NCBI RefSeq assembly: GCF_001661495.1
Contig: NZ_BDDT01000011.1
Span: 62,001 to 126,000, forward strand
From: Pseudoalteromonas prydzensis
GTDB lineage: Bacteria; Pseudomonadota; Gammaproteobacteria; Enterobacterales; Alteromonadaceae
Direction: 5' to 3'
DNA length: 64,000 bases
Shown here: positions 1-10,283 of the stretch, in pieces
How the letters are laid out: the number at the start of each line of letters is the position of its first letter
How positions within the stretch are numbered: position 1 is the stretch's first letter
Notes under the pieces: model-generated
Databases searched by the model: none
What the model was told of the DNA's origin: nothing
What the model saw: only the letters and a program-made list of their open reading frames with translations
Made by a program: the position numbers and the translations under genes

Positions 1-2
1 AA

Positions 3-3000
3 AACTCTAACTCACTGACTAATAATTATATTTATCCTTTGTTAGTAGATAGCCAAAATCAACTGTTTATAGGCACTCGCCATGGTGGCGTGAATCAGTT
101 AAATTTATTTAATTATCAGTTTGCCCGCCCGCAGCTCGAAAATAAACGAATTACCGCATTACTAGCGTATAAACAGTGGCTGATAGTAGGCACTTTTGAC
201 GGCATGGTTTATCGACTTAACCAAGACTCCGGCGAGGTTAAGCGCATTGCCAATAAATTACTCAAGCCGGTGTATGCACTCACCAAAGTGAACAATGTGA
301 TTTGGATTGGTACACATGGTAACGGACTGCATCACTTTGATTTAAATACAAACCAGTTAGTACCAGACTATTTAGCTAAGGTGTTTGGTAGCGCACAAAT
401 TCCCGCCAGTATTTTTGCTATTAAACAAAGTAACGACTCCCATATTTGGTTGGCTACTCAAGGCAGTGGCTTGTATGAAATTAACTTGGCCAAAAGTAGC
501 TATCAAAATTGGCGGCATCAGCCAAGTAATGCAAACTCTTTATCAAGTGACCAAATACGAGATATTGAATTTGATCAACAAGGGCGAGTTTGGCTGGCAA
601 CCCGTGGTGGGGGAGTCAATATCTATGATCGACAAAGCAAACAGTTTAGCCGTTTAGAGCACGATCCATTTGATCGTTATAGTCTTGCACACAATAGGGT
701 GTATAGCGTGTTTCAGGACCAAACAGGGATTATGTGGTTTGGCACCGCCAATGGTATTAGTAAGCTTGATCCAACGACTCTCAACTTTAATAAATTGAAA
801 AAGCCCAGCCCTCTTACCAGCAATGATGCATGGGCATTGTATGAAGACCCACAACAACAAATTTGGTACGGCAGTTGGGGTGGTGGCATTGATATATTAG
901 ACCGTCAATTTAACCGGGTGAAGCATTTAGATAAACAGTCGCAACCGTTGGCATTATCAAGTAATGCAATCAAGGCAATTACCCAAGATCAACAAGGCAA
1001 TACTTGGATTGGCACTTGGGCTGATGGTATTGACGTGATCACTAAACAAGGTCAGCTGATCTCTTATAAAGCAGGCGTTGGTGAGCATGGCTTGACTGAA
1101 AATAGCATTTATTGCTTGTTAGTTGATAAGCACAATGATGTATGGGTGGGAACAAATGGCGGAGGGTTATTTCGTTTTGATAGCACGAGCAAGCAATTTA
1201 TCAGTTATGCAACTAAGCAAGGCGACTCAAACTTAATAATAACGGCACCAAGAGTTACAAAAATTTACCAAGATAACGAGCAGCAATTATGGTTTGCCAC
1301 TGATGGTGAGGGAGCTTACCGTTATGATTTTATTAGTAATGAATTAACCAATTACGCTAAACAAGAAAATGGCTTGGGGCTGAGTCATAACACAGTGCGA
1401 GCATTTTTACGCCGCGCTAATAATGATATGTGGTTGGCGACCTCTGATGGAATTAATATCATCACCGCAAGCTCAGGAGAAGTTATTCATTTAGGCCTTG
1501 AGCAAGGGTTACCCAATCAAGTTGTTTACGGTTTGATCAGTGATAAACAGCACAATATCTGGCTCAGTACTAACAATGGCTTAGTCAAAATAGACGGTCG
1601 GAGCATGCAAATAACTCACTTTCAAGCTAAAGATGGTTTACAAGGAAATGAATTTAACGCAGGTGCTTATTTAAAAAATAAAGTGGGTCAGATTTTTTTT
1701 GGTGGTACGCAAGGGGTGAGCGTGTTTCAGCCAGCAGAGCAAACACAAAATCAGGGTAGTGCAAAGTTAGCAGTGACAGAACTTAGTTTTGACGATAACG
1801 CATTAGTTAATCGATATAACAGCACGCTAGGTATGCATTATGAAGTCGAGAAAAATCGTCAGCTAGAGATTGCCGCCGATGTGCAGCGGGTGTCGCTAAC
1901 GATTAATTACTTACATTATTTAGAGCCTGAAAAAAACCAGTATCGCTATCGTTTAACAGGGTTTGAGCAACAGTGGCGTACCGCACAGGGCAGCCATTTA
2001 AAAATTGATTACACCAATTTACCGCCGGGTCAGTATCAATTAATTGTCGAGGCATTCTCTAAAGCAGGGGTACCAGCATTAGCACCGGTACTCATTAATT
2101 TTCATGTGCTTACGCCTTGGTGGCGTTCTTGGGTATTTTATATTGGCTGCATTGTTGTTGGGATCGCGTTTATTTGGCTGTGCATAGTTTTATGGACACG
2201 TCGATTAAGGAAACAAAAAGCTGAACTGGAAGCGTTTGTTGCACTGCGCACCCAAGAAATAGCGCAGCAAAAAGAACTTATTGAACAGCAGGCTAATGCT
2301 CTTAGTGATACGTTAGAGAATAAAGTGCGTTTCTTTACCCATGCTTCCCATGAATTAAGAACTCCCCTGAGTTTGCTGGTCGCGCCGTTGCAAGCGTTGC
2401 TTGCCAATGAAAGTAGCGATAAAAAAAGGCATAACCTAAACTTAGCATTACGTAACTCTAAGCGATTGGAAAATCTAGTAGATAAGTTATTAACCCTAAC
2501 GCGGTTTGATGAAAGCAGTGCTGATGAGGTTAAGTATATTTCGCTGTCGGCAATAGCCCGAGAAATCGCTGCTCAATTTAATGTATTGGGTGAGCAGCAA
2601 TTACAATTTGACTATCAAATAGATGATGGCTTGTATGTGAATGCCAGTCGTGAAGGTTTGATTACTATTTTTAGCAACCTACTAAGCAATGCTTTTAAAT
2701 ACACCATAGAAGGTGAAATTGAGTTTATTGTTTCGCGACAAGCACAGCAGGCGAAAATTACAGTTCGTGATACTGGGCGCGGGATAGCAGAGGTCGAAAG
2801 AGATAAAGTTTATGACTTATTTTATCGCGCTAGTGGCCATTCTAATATAGAGGGCAGTGGCGTGGGGTTATCAATTGTAAAGCGCCTTATTGATAAATAT
2901 AAAGGGTCTATAACACTCACGAGTACACTTTTAAAAGGCACTGAATTTACTGTGTTGCTAGATTTAGTTACACCATTGCCTAACCAATCAACAGCATCGT

Positions 3001-3803
3001 TGCAATATTTTACCCCCGAAGTAAGTGACGCAACCAGTAATAACATGGCAACTATTTTGATTGTTGAAGATAATGATGATCTACGTAATTATTTACATAG
3101 CGAGCTTAGTATTAAATACAAAGTACTGATCGCTGAAAATGGTAAAGTGGCGATGGAGTTACTACTTGAGTATGTGCCAGATCTAATCATTACGGACTTG
3201 ATGATGCCTGAAATGGATGGTTTTAGTTTGTTACAGGAGTTACACCAATCGCATGTAACCTGTCATATACCCGCTATAATCTTAACAGCCAAAGGGGATC
3301 ACGATAGTAAATTAAAAGGTTTAAATCATTATGCAATGGATGTAATAACGAAACCATTTGAGCGTGCCGAATTGCTACTGAAAGTAGATAACTGGGTGGC
3401 TTGGGTTGCTAAATACCACCAACAAAGAACAACGCAGAGCACTAATTCGCAGCTGGATACGGCAAGCGCGATCACCGATCCAAAAGATGCACAGCTATTA
3501 ACAAACATCGATGCATTTTTAGCAGAAAACTACCACCGTCCCGAACTAACAGTACCGATGTGCGCAAAACAACTTGCCTTAAGTGAACGACAATTACAGC
3601 GTAAACTAAAGGTGCTGGTTAACCTATCTCCCACAGAATATATCCGTGATTACCGGCTAACAAAAGCGGCGGAGTTAATTCGCACTGGTCAGCAGATTAA
3701 TTTAGTAATAGAAAATGTTGGTTTTACCTCACGCTCTCATTTTTCAAAAATATTTAAGGCTAAATATAATATGACAGCCAAAGAATTTCAGTGCTCTAAT
3801 TAA
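3..3803 (+). CDS. Hybrid two-component sensor/regulator (beta-propeller, HisKA, REC, AraC HTH), 5' end cut by window
   Basis: A one-protein two-component system that senses outside the cytoplasm and ends in a DNA-binding domain. Counting residues from the TTG at 39: two-component propeller repeats fill about 1-560, a Y_Y_Y domain about 640-705, a membrane segment about 715-737, and a HisKA with motif HASHELRTP (His771). The HATPase domain has SNAFKYT, DTGRGI and GSGVGL. The receiver carries TDLMMPEMDG (Asp1053), and an AraC-type HTH occupies about 1150-1250. The frame stays open upstream to base 3 and encodes more propeller sequence (NSLTNNYIYPL), so TTG 39 is not the start and the gene is missing its 5' end. 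This architecture usually controls polysaccharide-use genes. The lipoprotein gene downstream on the same strand is a possible target, which is inference. Confidence 0.93.
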   Translation, partial: NSNSLTNNYIYPLLVDSQNQLFIGTRHGGVNQLNLFNYQFARPQLENKRITALLAYKQWLIVGTFDGMVYRLNQDSGEVKRIANKLLKPVYALTKVNNVIWIGTHGNGLHHFDLNTNQLVPDYLAKVFGSAQIPASIFAIKQSNDSHIWLATQGSGLYEINLAKSSYQNWRHQPSNANSLSSDQIRDIEFDQQGRVWLATRGGGVNIYDRQSKQFSRLEHDPFDRYSLAHNRVYSVFQDQTGIMWFGTANGISKLDPTTLNFNKLKKPSPLTSNDAWALYEDPQQQIWYGSWGGGIDILDRQFNRVKHLDKQSQPLALSSNAIKAITQDQQGNTWIGTWADGIDVITKQGQLISYKAGVGEHGLTENSIYCLLVDKHNDVWVGTNGGGLFRFDSTSKQFISYATKQGDSNLIITAPRVTKIYQDNEQQLWFATDGEGAYRYDFISNELTNYAKQENGLGLSHNTVRAFLRRANNDMWLATSDGINIITASSGEVIHLGLEQGLPNQVVYGLISDKQHNIWLSTNNGLVKIDGRSMQITHFQAKDGLQGNEFNAGAYLKNKVGQIFFGGTQGVSVFQPAEQTQNQGSAKLAVTELSFDDNALVNRYNSTLGMHYEVEKNRQLEIAADVQRVSLTINYLHYLEPEKNQYRYRLTGFEQQWRTAQGSHLKIDYTNLPPGQYQLIVEAFSKAGVPALAPVLINFHVLTPWWRSWVFYIGCIVVGIAFIWLCIVLWTRRLRKQKAELEAFVALRTQEIAQQKELIEQQANALSDTLENKVRFFTHASHELRTPLSLLVAPLQALLANESSDKKRHNLNLALRNSKRLENLVDKLLTLTRFDESSADEVKYISLSAIAREIAAQFNVLGEQQLQFDYQIDDGLYVNASREGLITIFSNLLSNAFKYTIEGEIEFIVSRQAQQAKITVRDTGRGIAEVERDKVYDLFYRASGHSNIEGSGVGLSIVKRLIDKYKGSITLTSTLLKGTEFTVLLDLVTPLPNQSTASLQYFTPEVSDATSNNMATILIVEDNDDLRNYLHSELSIKYKVLIAENGKVAMELLLEYVPDLIITDLMMPEMDGFSLLQELHQSHVTCHIPAIILTAKGDHDSKLKGLNHYAMDVITKPFERAELLLKVDNWVAWVAKYHQQRTTQSTNSQLDTASAITDPKDAQLLTNIDAFLAENYHRPELTVPMCAKQLALSERQLQRKLKVLVNLSPTEYIRDYRLTKAAELIRTGQQINLVIENVGFTSRSHFSKIFKAKYNMTAKEFQCSN

Positions 3804-4436
3804 TTGAAATTTAATTAGTTGTCGTTAAAGAGAACATTTTAGTCGCAATAGAGAGCAGACTTTTTTTGAGTCTATTCTATGATGGTTGGTAGCGCAGCTA
3901 GAATATGTTGCGTTTATTAGTATCCGTTATTTTTGTATATGAAATTTCTCCTTAGGCAGAGGTTGGAGAGTAGGCCCGACCTTTGCCATTTTCGAGTTAA
4001 ACCCATCACCATAGTTATCACATATTTAAGCCATAATTGCCTTAAATCAACTGTAAAAGTAACTACCTTCAGCAGAATAACAAAAAAATATTTTATTTTT
4101 TTAACATTTGTAACTCATTTAAATTATTGATATTTAATGGGTTGTCGCCAGTCGGCTCATTTTGGTCGTATATAAGCACCTTTATTTTATTAAATTAATC
4201 TACCCTATTTAATTAGCGCAAACCATTAAGGCATAAAAAACATTAAGCTCTTAGAGAACGGTTGTACAAGGATGTTCATAATTGCTGAACACCACTATTT
4301 TCTTCCTTGTATTTTCGTAACTGCTATTGCTGCCGCTGAAATGAACTGCACTGACCTAATGAAATAGACACATGCAGGCTGGTGAATCAAATATTGATGA
4401 TGTGGACTGGTCCTGCTTTAAATAAAGGAAAATATA
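3804..4436. other. 633-bp intergenic region, likely regulatory for the downstream lipoprotein
   Basis: No convincing gene lies here. The only longer open frame (3933-4130) has no Shine-Dalgarno and no recognisable protein character. The region is AT-rich. It holds a short inverted repeat (TGTTCA at 4273-4278 and TGAACA at 4286-4291) that could be an operator, though nothing proves it. An AAAGGA ribosome site sits just before the ATG at 4437. Confidence 0.4.
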
Positions 4437-7400
4437 ATGTACTCACAAAGCAGAATTAAAACGCTGGGAGTGGCGGCGCTGTTAGCCAGCTCACTTCACC
4501 TTGCTGGATGTGGCGGTAGTGATGATGATGACTCGCCAACTCCGCAACCAGCGAGTAATAATAAACCCACTGTGACTATTAGTAGTGATGCAGAGGTTAC
4601 AGAAGGCAGCGATTTTAGCCTCACAGCAACGGCTACAGATAGTGATGGTAGTATTGCCAGCTATGCCTGGAAGTATATTTCAGGACCCCAAGTTGAGCTT
4701 TCAGGCACAGATGACAAACAAGTAAGCTTTACTGCGCCTGATATTGAAGTAGATGAACAATTGGTACTCGAAGTAACAGTCACGGATGACAAGGGCGCGA
4801 CAGCAACCGCAACAGTGACAATCAATATCAAACGTAAAGTATTGAGCGTAACCATTACAGGTATTGTTACGGATGAGCCGATTGCCTCACCGAATGTTGT
4901 TGTGAAGATTGGCGATGAAGAGTTTCAAATCATTGCAGATGACAGTGGTAAATACAGCATTGAAATTGAAGTTGATGATTCGTATGCCAATAAGCTCGTG
5001 AAATTGGTTGCACTGGGCAATAACTCTATTAACCCAGAAGTTGAATTTATTTCTCAATTGCGTTCAGTGGCCACTTTAGTATCGCAAGCGGGGGATGATG
5101 GAAAACTGACTAAAGATGAAAATTTTGGCGTTAACATTACTAATGTGACTACGGCTGAGTTTGCTTTGATCAAACGTGATAATGGCGATGTCGAGGATGA
5201 GCAGGCGTTAAATAACGCACTGTTAGCCATTGATGCAGATGAAAAATTATTGTTAGCCGCACTGATTAAAATTGTCGTGGATAATGATAATTATGAGTTG
5301 CCAGAGGGAGTTGAATCGACATTAACACTTATTTCAAACGCTGAAGATATTGATAACTTTACGAATACAGTGCAAAGCCAAGATCCTGACTTAATCGAAG
5401 CAATCAAAGAAACGATTAAAGAAGATGGTGAGCTCGTAGATGAAACTGTCAGTGATGTTACTGGCGAATATATTCTTATGATGCCGCAATATTACCGAGC
5501 ATCGGTTGGGCAATTAACCTTTAATGATGATGGCAGTGGTTATGTAAGTTTCGCTGATGTTGATGCAGGTTTTACTTGGCAACAACAAGGTCCGAGTGTT
5601 GATATTTCCTTAACAGATCCAGCTGTTGTGAATTGCGGATTTTATACAGATGAGAGCAATGAGCAACAAGAGCAATGTAACTATCTGGTTGATCTAAGCA
5701 TGAGTATTTTGCTTGAAAACGATGCCAATAGAGCGGTTGAGTTGTACAGTAAATATGAAGATCGCTGGATGGCTTCGCAAGAAGTCGTAAATACTTCAGA
5801 ATCTACCAGTAACTTTAGCTTAATAGATAAACAACAAACTATTGCTGTAACAGCTGAAGAGCTCGTGGGAACTTGGGTTATCGATGGCGGTAGTGATTTT
5901 TACGGCTTTAGTAATGCGGTTTCTTTTGACCTAGCAGCAGGTGGCACAGGTACTTTAAGAGATAATGATAAAGACCCTGTTAGTGTAACTTGGGAGCTAG
6001 CTGGTAATCGTTTATTAATTACTAGTACGGCAGAAACAGTTAATTTTGATTACGAGATTTGGTTAATTAAGAATGTGCAAGTGGGTTATCAATTTGCCGC
6101 TTCACTTAATGCTAAGTCTGACTCGGCTACACGCACTGCAACGGGTTTAATGGTAAAAGATAACATGCTTACATTCAGCAAAGCTGATTTACTAGGTAAG
6201 TGGACCGTTTATCAAGGTTACAATTCACCACAAACAGACTTGCATTATGATGTATATGATGATGGCTTAATGAATTTTAATTTAAATCAAAACTACCGCT
6301 CATGGCAAGTGAGTAATGATGGCGTATTCCTACGTTATAATTACTTTACTGATAATGGCATACAGCCTATTTGTCCACAAGGGCAAACTTGTCAGCCGTA
6401 TAGTGAGTTCTCACAACGTTTGTTAGCAACCAATGATGGGCAAAACTTTACATACCGTAAATACCGGTTCTTCAATCCGGATGGCAGCGAGCGCTTTGAA
6501 GATTACTCTTCGCATTTACGTAACTTCTCGGTTGCTGACACTTATGGTGTGACACGTTTTGCACCTTATTGGTTAGAAGAAAACTCAGGTTTTGATCAGA
6601 ATGGTTTCCCAACGAGTGCCAGCTTTATTGAACTCTATAACCCGAAAGGAAAAGGGGTAGAGGCAATTAAAATCGCTACTAATTATAATGAGGATACACA
6701 GCAAAATGAGTATCTGATTACATTTAGTTATCTTGGCGTAGCAACTAGTTATGAATATAGCTTAGCAGCAGGCAAGCTGTTGTTTAATGGCATGCAAACA
6801 GAAGTAACAGACTTTGATCGTGATTTCTTAACTGTATGCACTTACTCGCAAGGTGGCGTGTGCAACGAAGCTAATCAGCAGACTTGGTATTTCAATGAAG
6901 CAAAGGCTAGTGAACAAATCGAATTGGTTCGCCCTGAACCTGCCCACCCATTAGATGGTGCATGGCAGTTAGCTGATGAACCGGATGTGGTTGTTGTCTT
7001 GCGCGATGGTAAATGGGTGATGGCACAAACTATGTTTGATGAAGGTGTGGACGATGGTTTCCCTGGTTATGAATTTGGTGACTTTACATGGAATGCTGAA
7101 ACTGGTGAGTTTACAGTTGATCTGGCAGAAGACACCAATGGCTCCTTTGGTTTAAGTGATACAGGAGGAATAACAGCAAACGTAAATGGCGATGTCATGA
7201 CCTTGAATATCGAAGGTGAAGGCGAGATTATGTTTACTCGAATTTATGATCCAAGCAATCCGTTAGTAGGGGCATACATAGAAGGCTCTATTAGTGGCGG
7301 TGACTTCTTTATGGCAGTATTTAAAGAAGATGGTTATTTTATTGAGCTTGAACATACGCAAGAGTATGACCCAGGTATTACAGGAAGTACTTATACCGTT

Positions 7401-7946
7401 GCAAGTGATCCAAGTGGCGATCCTAGCACTTTGAGTGTCACTGTTGATTACTTTACTAACCAACTTGATGATCTCAGTGAAATTGACCCTTACTTTGTGG
7501 TACAGCCACTGGGTAATAAAATCATTTGGCATGATGGTGATGAGTTTGGCGTTATGCAGCGGGTAACTGATGTCGATGCAAACGAAATTGAGTTTACTGA
7601 AGCTGATGTTATTGGTGAGCACGTTCTTCGTTACATTACCGATGATGGTACAGGCACCATTGATTTAGTGTTAAGTGTAAATAGTGATAATTCTGCCAGC
7701 TTCTTTATCAATGGTGAGCAAAGAACTGTTGAGTGGTCACTTGAGCTGGGGCAGTTAAAGCTATATAGCCCATTAGAGCTTGAAGGCGATTCTGCTTATG
7801 GAGTAATGATTTCACCCCAAGCTGTGATAAATGAAGATGAAGGATTTGCAGTTTCGGCATTTGGCTTTGAAGCGCCAGATAATCATCCAGATAAAGAAGA
7901 CCCTGAGTTGTTTATCAGTGTTATGGGCAGCATGCTCAAGCAATAA
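4437..7946 (+). CDS. Large secreted lipoprotein with PKD-like domain and six repeated beta units
   Basis: A 1169-residue protein with a lipoprotein signal ending in LAGC (Cys25), then an acidic, low-complexity linker. About residues 45-130 look like a PKD/cadherin-type Ig fold, with TATDSDGSIASYAW and VTDDKGATATATV. About 135-200 resemble a carboxypeptidase-regulatory-like fold. The rest contains diverged units that each open with a small-Gly-aromatic pattern: VTGEY at 341, LVGTW at 476, LLGKW at 585, LDGAW at 839, LVGAY at 943 and VIGEH at 1058. Each continues with beta-strand-like sequence such as DDGSGYVSF or WELAGNRLLI, reminiscent of lipocalin-like sheets. The function is unknown; a surface binding or structural role is inferred. 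ATG has AAAGGA upstream and a hairpin follows the stop. Confidence 0.88.
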   Translation: MYSQSRIKTLGVAALLASSLHLAGCGGSDDDDSPTPQPASNNKPTVTISSDAEVTEGSDFSLTATATDSDGSIASYAWKYISGPQVELSGTDDKQVSFTAPDIEVDEQLVLEVTVTDDKGATATATVTINIKRKVLSVTITGIVTDEPIASPNVVVKIGDEEFQIIADDSGKYSIEIEVDDSYANKLVKLVALGNNSINPEVEFISQLRSVATLVSQAGDDGKLTKDENFGVNITNVTTAEFALIKRDNGDVEDEQALNNALLAIDADEKLLLAALIKIVVDNDNYELPEGVESTLTLISNAEDIDNFTNTVQSQDPDLIEAIKETIKEDGELVDETVSDVTGEYILMMPQYYRASVGQLTFNDDGSGYVSFADVDAGFTWQQQGPSVDISLTDPAVVNCGFYTDESNEQQEQCNYLVDLSMSILLENDANRAVELYSKYEDRWMASQEVVNTSESTSNFSLIDKQQTIAVTAEELVGTWVIDGGSDFYGFSNAVSFDLAAGGTGTLRDNDKDPVSVTWELAGNRLLITSTAETVNFDYEIWLIKNVQVGYQFAASLNAKSDSATRTATGLMVKDNMLTFSKADLLGKWTVYQGYNSPQTDLHYDVYDDGLMNFNLNQNYRSWQVSNDGVFLRYNYFTDNGIQPICPQGQTCQPYSEFSQRLLATNDGQNFTYRKYRFFNPDGSERFEDYSSHLRNFSVADTYGVTRFAPYWLEENSGFDQNGFPTSASFIELYNPKGKGVEAIKIATNYNEDTQQNEYLITFSYLGVATSYEYSLAAGKLLFNGMQTEVTDFDRDFLTVCTYSQGGVCNEANQQTWYFNEAKASEQIELVRPEPAHPLDGAWQLADEPDVVVVLRDGKWVMAQTMFDEGVDDGFPGYEFGDFTWNAETGEFTVDLAEDTNGSFGLSDTGGITANVNGDVMTLNIEGEGEIMFTRIYDPSNPLVGAYIEGSISGGDFFMAVFKEDGYFIELEHTQEYDPGITGSTYTVASDPSGDPSTLSVTVDYFTNQLDDLSEIDPYFVVQPLGNKIIWHDGDEFGVMQRVTDVDANEIEFTEADVIGEHVLRYITDDGTGTIDLVLSVNSDNSASFFINGEQRTVEWSLELGQLKLYSPLELEGDSAYGVMISPQAVINEDEGFAVSAFGFEAPDNHPDKEDPELFISVMGSMLKQ

Positions 7947-7953
7947 TATAACC

Positions 7954-7985
7954 TTGATGTGCTAACTTCTGTGTTAGCACATCAA
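7954..7985 (+). terminator. Hairpin terminator after lipoprotein gene
   Basis: A perfect 13-bp stem (7954-7966 with 7973-7985) and a 6-nt loop, seven bases after the stop. There is no immediate T-run, only scattered T about 15 bases further on, so it may be a weak terminator or an mRNA 3'-end stabiliser. Confidence 0.65.
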
Positions 7986-8120
7986 TACCTAATTACCTTT
8001 TTAGCCCTTCCTCAAAATACCGCGGTTATTGTTCTTATAACGCTCTAGTAAATCTTTGCTTAAATGTTGTTTTAGAGTGTGTTACAAAGCAGTAACTTTA
8101 TTTCTTTTTTAAATACCACT

Positions 8121-8735
8121 ATGACAGAACTTTACCATTGGTTTGATCTAATAGGCATCGCAGTATTTGCAATGTCAGGTACTTTAATTGCCTATGATAA
8201 AAAAATGGACGGTTTTGGTGTCGTTGTATTGGCAACTGTCACTGCGATAGGTGGGGGAACAATCCGAGATTTAATTTTGGATGTACCTGTGTTCTGGTTG
8301 CACGATCAAAGTTATTTTATTGCTATTTTTGCTTCTGTATTTGTTACCGCTCGTTTGATTAACAAACAAAAATCAATTCCGCTTTACCATTTACAGGTTG
8401 CTGATGCGTTCGGTTTAGCATTTTTTGCTGTAATGGGCGCACAAAAAGCACTGCTTGCAGGTATGCCGGCAACAACCGCTATTATTATGGGAGTTGTCAC
8501 TGGCTGTTTTGGTGGCGTTACTCGCGATGTACTTGCGGGTAATATTCCCATGCTGTTAAAAGGTGAGTTGTATGCTATTACCTGTATTGCTGGTGGTATC
8601 GTCTACACCCAAGGTATTGCCTTTAACGTGGCAACAGAAATGGCGATGATTTTAGCAATGTTAACTACTTTATTATTGCGCCTTGCAGCAATGAAATGGC
8701 AACTAACACTACACGTTTTTAAATATCCTGACTAA
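8121..8735 (+). CDS. TRIC/UPF0126 family membrane protein (YicG-like)
   Basis: A 204-residue polytopic inner-membrane protein of the UPF0126 family, prokaryotic relatives of trimeric intracellular cation channels. It shows the family's duplicated three-helix unit: FDLIGIAVFAMSGTL opens the first, and a second Gly-rich copy follows after about residue 95 (DAFGLAFFAVMGAQKAL). Both copies hold the signature GGGTIRDLILD and GGVTRDVLAG. Start chosen at ATG 8121 because MTELYHWFDLIG matches the usual family N-terminus. A GTG at 8079 would add 14 residues of unconvincing sequence. The physiological substrate in bacteria is not settled; some homologues conduct K+ or have been proposed as glycine-related transporters. 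Confidence 0.85.
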   Translation: MTELYHWFDLIGIAVFAMSGTLIAYDKKMDGFGVVVLATVTAIGGGTIRDLILDVPVFWLHDQSYFIAIFASVFVTARLINKQKSIPLYHLQVADAFGLAFFAVMGAQKALLAGMPATTAIIMGVVTGCFGGVTRDVLAGNIPMLLKGELYAITCIAGGIVYTQGIAFNVATEMAMILAMLTTLLLRLAAMKWQLTLHVFKYPD

Positions 8736-8768
8736 ACTGTAAAGAATATAACGTTACAGGGACAAAGG

Positions 8769-10283
8769 ATGTCATTAGCTCGGATTTATTCGCGTGCCCA
8801 AGTGGGTATTCAAGCACCTGAAGTGATCGTTGAAGTACATTTAGGCAATGGTTTACCGGCATTTCATATTGTTGGCTTGCCTGAAGCGTCTGTGAAAGAA
8901 GCCAAAGATAGGGTTCGCAGTGCATTAGAAAACTCTAAATTTGGCTTTCCTGATCAACGTATAACTGTAAATTTAGCGCCTGCCGATTTGCCTAAAGATG
9001 GCGGGCGTTTTGATCTTGCAATTGCGATTGGTATTTTAGTGGCATCAGGGCAAATCGTTTGCACAGATATTGAAAAGTATGAATTTTACGGCGAATTGGC
9101 TCTTAACGGCGAAGTACGTGGCGTGAATGCGATACTTCCTTCGGTGTTGGCTGCTAAAGCACAAGGGCGTTGCTGCTTTTTACCATTAGTCAATGATAGT
9201 TTAGCAAGCTTGGTGAATGGTGTTGAGCGTAAAGCTATCTCTTCTATTCAAGATGTGTGGAGTGATTTACTAAATCAACAGCCGTTACCGCTTAATATTA
9301 GCTACCCTGAACAGCAGCATAGCGGTGTTGAATTTTTAATTGATTTAAGTGATGTAAAAGGCCAAGCAGGTGCCAAAAGAGTGCTAGAGATCGCAGCCGC
9401 TGGTGGCCATAATTTATTATTTTTAGGACCTCCAGGAACTGGTAAGTCGATGTTGGCGCAACGTATGCCAACCATAATGCCTGGCATGTCTGATGATGAA
9501 GCGCTGGCTACCGCGGCGTTGTATTCGATTATAGGGCAAAGTGTTGATTTAACTAATTGGCGCAAACGCCCCTTTCGTAATCCTCATCACACTTGCTCTG
9601 CTGTGGCATTAGTTGGCGGCTCTTCAAATCCAAAACCAGGGGAAATTTCCTTGGCGCACAATGGTGTTCTGTTTCTTGATGAATTACCGGAGTTTGAGCG
9701 CAAAGTGCTTGATTCATTGCGCGAACCAATGGAAACCGGCACCGTCACTATCTCAAGAGCGGCGCGGCAAATGGAGTTCCCAGCTCAATTCCAACTCATA
9801 GCGGCACTCAATCCCAGCCCCACTGGCTGCCACAATGATAAACGCGCAACGCCAGATCAAGTAATGCGTTATTTATCACGGGTATCTGGGCCCTTTATTG
9901 ACCGCATTGATCTGCAAATAGAGCTACCACGGTTAAACAGCACACAGCTGCAAAGTACCGACGCTGAAGAAACTAGTGCGCAAGTAAAAGCGCGTGTTGA
10001 GGCGGCATATAATTTACAACTAAATCGGCAAGGTAAAGTGAATGCACGGCTTAATAATAAAGAAATGAGTGTGCATTGTGCGCTGGCGCCCGCCGAATTG
10101 CAGTTTTTAGCCAAAGCTAGTGAGAAGTTAGCCCTGTCACCACGCTCTTATCATAGAGTCATTAAAGTTGCGCGCACGATAAGCGATTTAAAAGGGCAAA
10201 CACATATTACCCTGAGCGAATTAAAAGAGGCGTTGAATTATCGCGCATTTGAGCGGTTACTCGCGCAATTGAGTCAATATTAG
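8769..10283 (+). CDS. comM: YifB/ComM family Mg-chelatase-like AAA+ ATPase
   Basis: A 504-residue ComM, the hexameric helicase that drives branch migration during natural transformation. The N-terminal Lon-like domain (about 1-170) is followed by a Mg-chelatase-type AAA+ core with Walker A GPPGTGKSML and Walker B GVLFLDELPEF, and then the C-terminal lid domain. Length matches the family (about 500). The ATG is preceded by GGGA about 6 bases upstream. The stop overlaps the convergent response-regulator gene by 4 bp (TTAG at 10280-10283). The gene suggests, but does not prove, competence. Confidence 0.95.
   Translation: MSLARIYSRAQVGIQAPEVIVEVHLGNGLPAFHIVGLPEASVKEAKDRVRSALENSKFGFPDQRITVNLAPADLPKDGGRFDLAIAIGILVASGQIVCTDIEKYEFYGELALNGEVRGVNAILPSVLAAKAQGRCCFLPLVNDSLASLVNGVERKAISSIQDVWSDLLNQQPLPLNISYPEQQHSGVEFLIDLSDVKGQAGAKRVLEIAAAGGHNLLFLGPPGTGKSMLAQRMPTIMPGMSDDEALATAALYSIIGQSVDLTNWRKRPFRNPHHTCSAVALVGGSSNPKPGEISLAHNGVLFLDELPEFERKVLDSLREPMETGTVTISRAARQMEFPAQFQLIAALNPSPTGCHNDKRATPDQVMRYLSRVSGPFIDRIDLQIELPRLNSTQLQSTDAEETSAQVKARVEAAYNLQLNRQGKVNARLNNKEMSVHCALAPAELQFLAKASEKLALSPRSYHRVIKVARTISDLKGQTHITLSELKEALNYRAFERLLAQLSQY

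Noticed and set aside
3933..4130. 65-residue open frame upstream of the lipoprotein
   Set aside because: No ribosome site, atypical composition, and it sits in an AT-rich regulatory gap.
7263..7622. 119-residue minus-strand frame
   Set aside because: Lies fully inside the lipoprotein gene on the other strand; no ribosome site or family.
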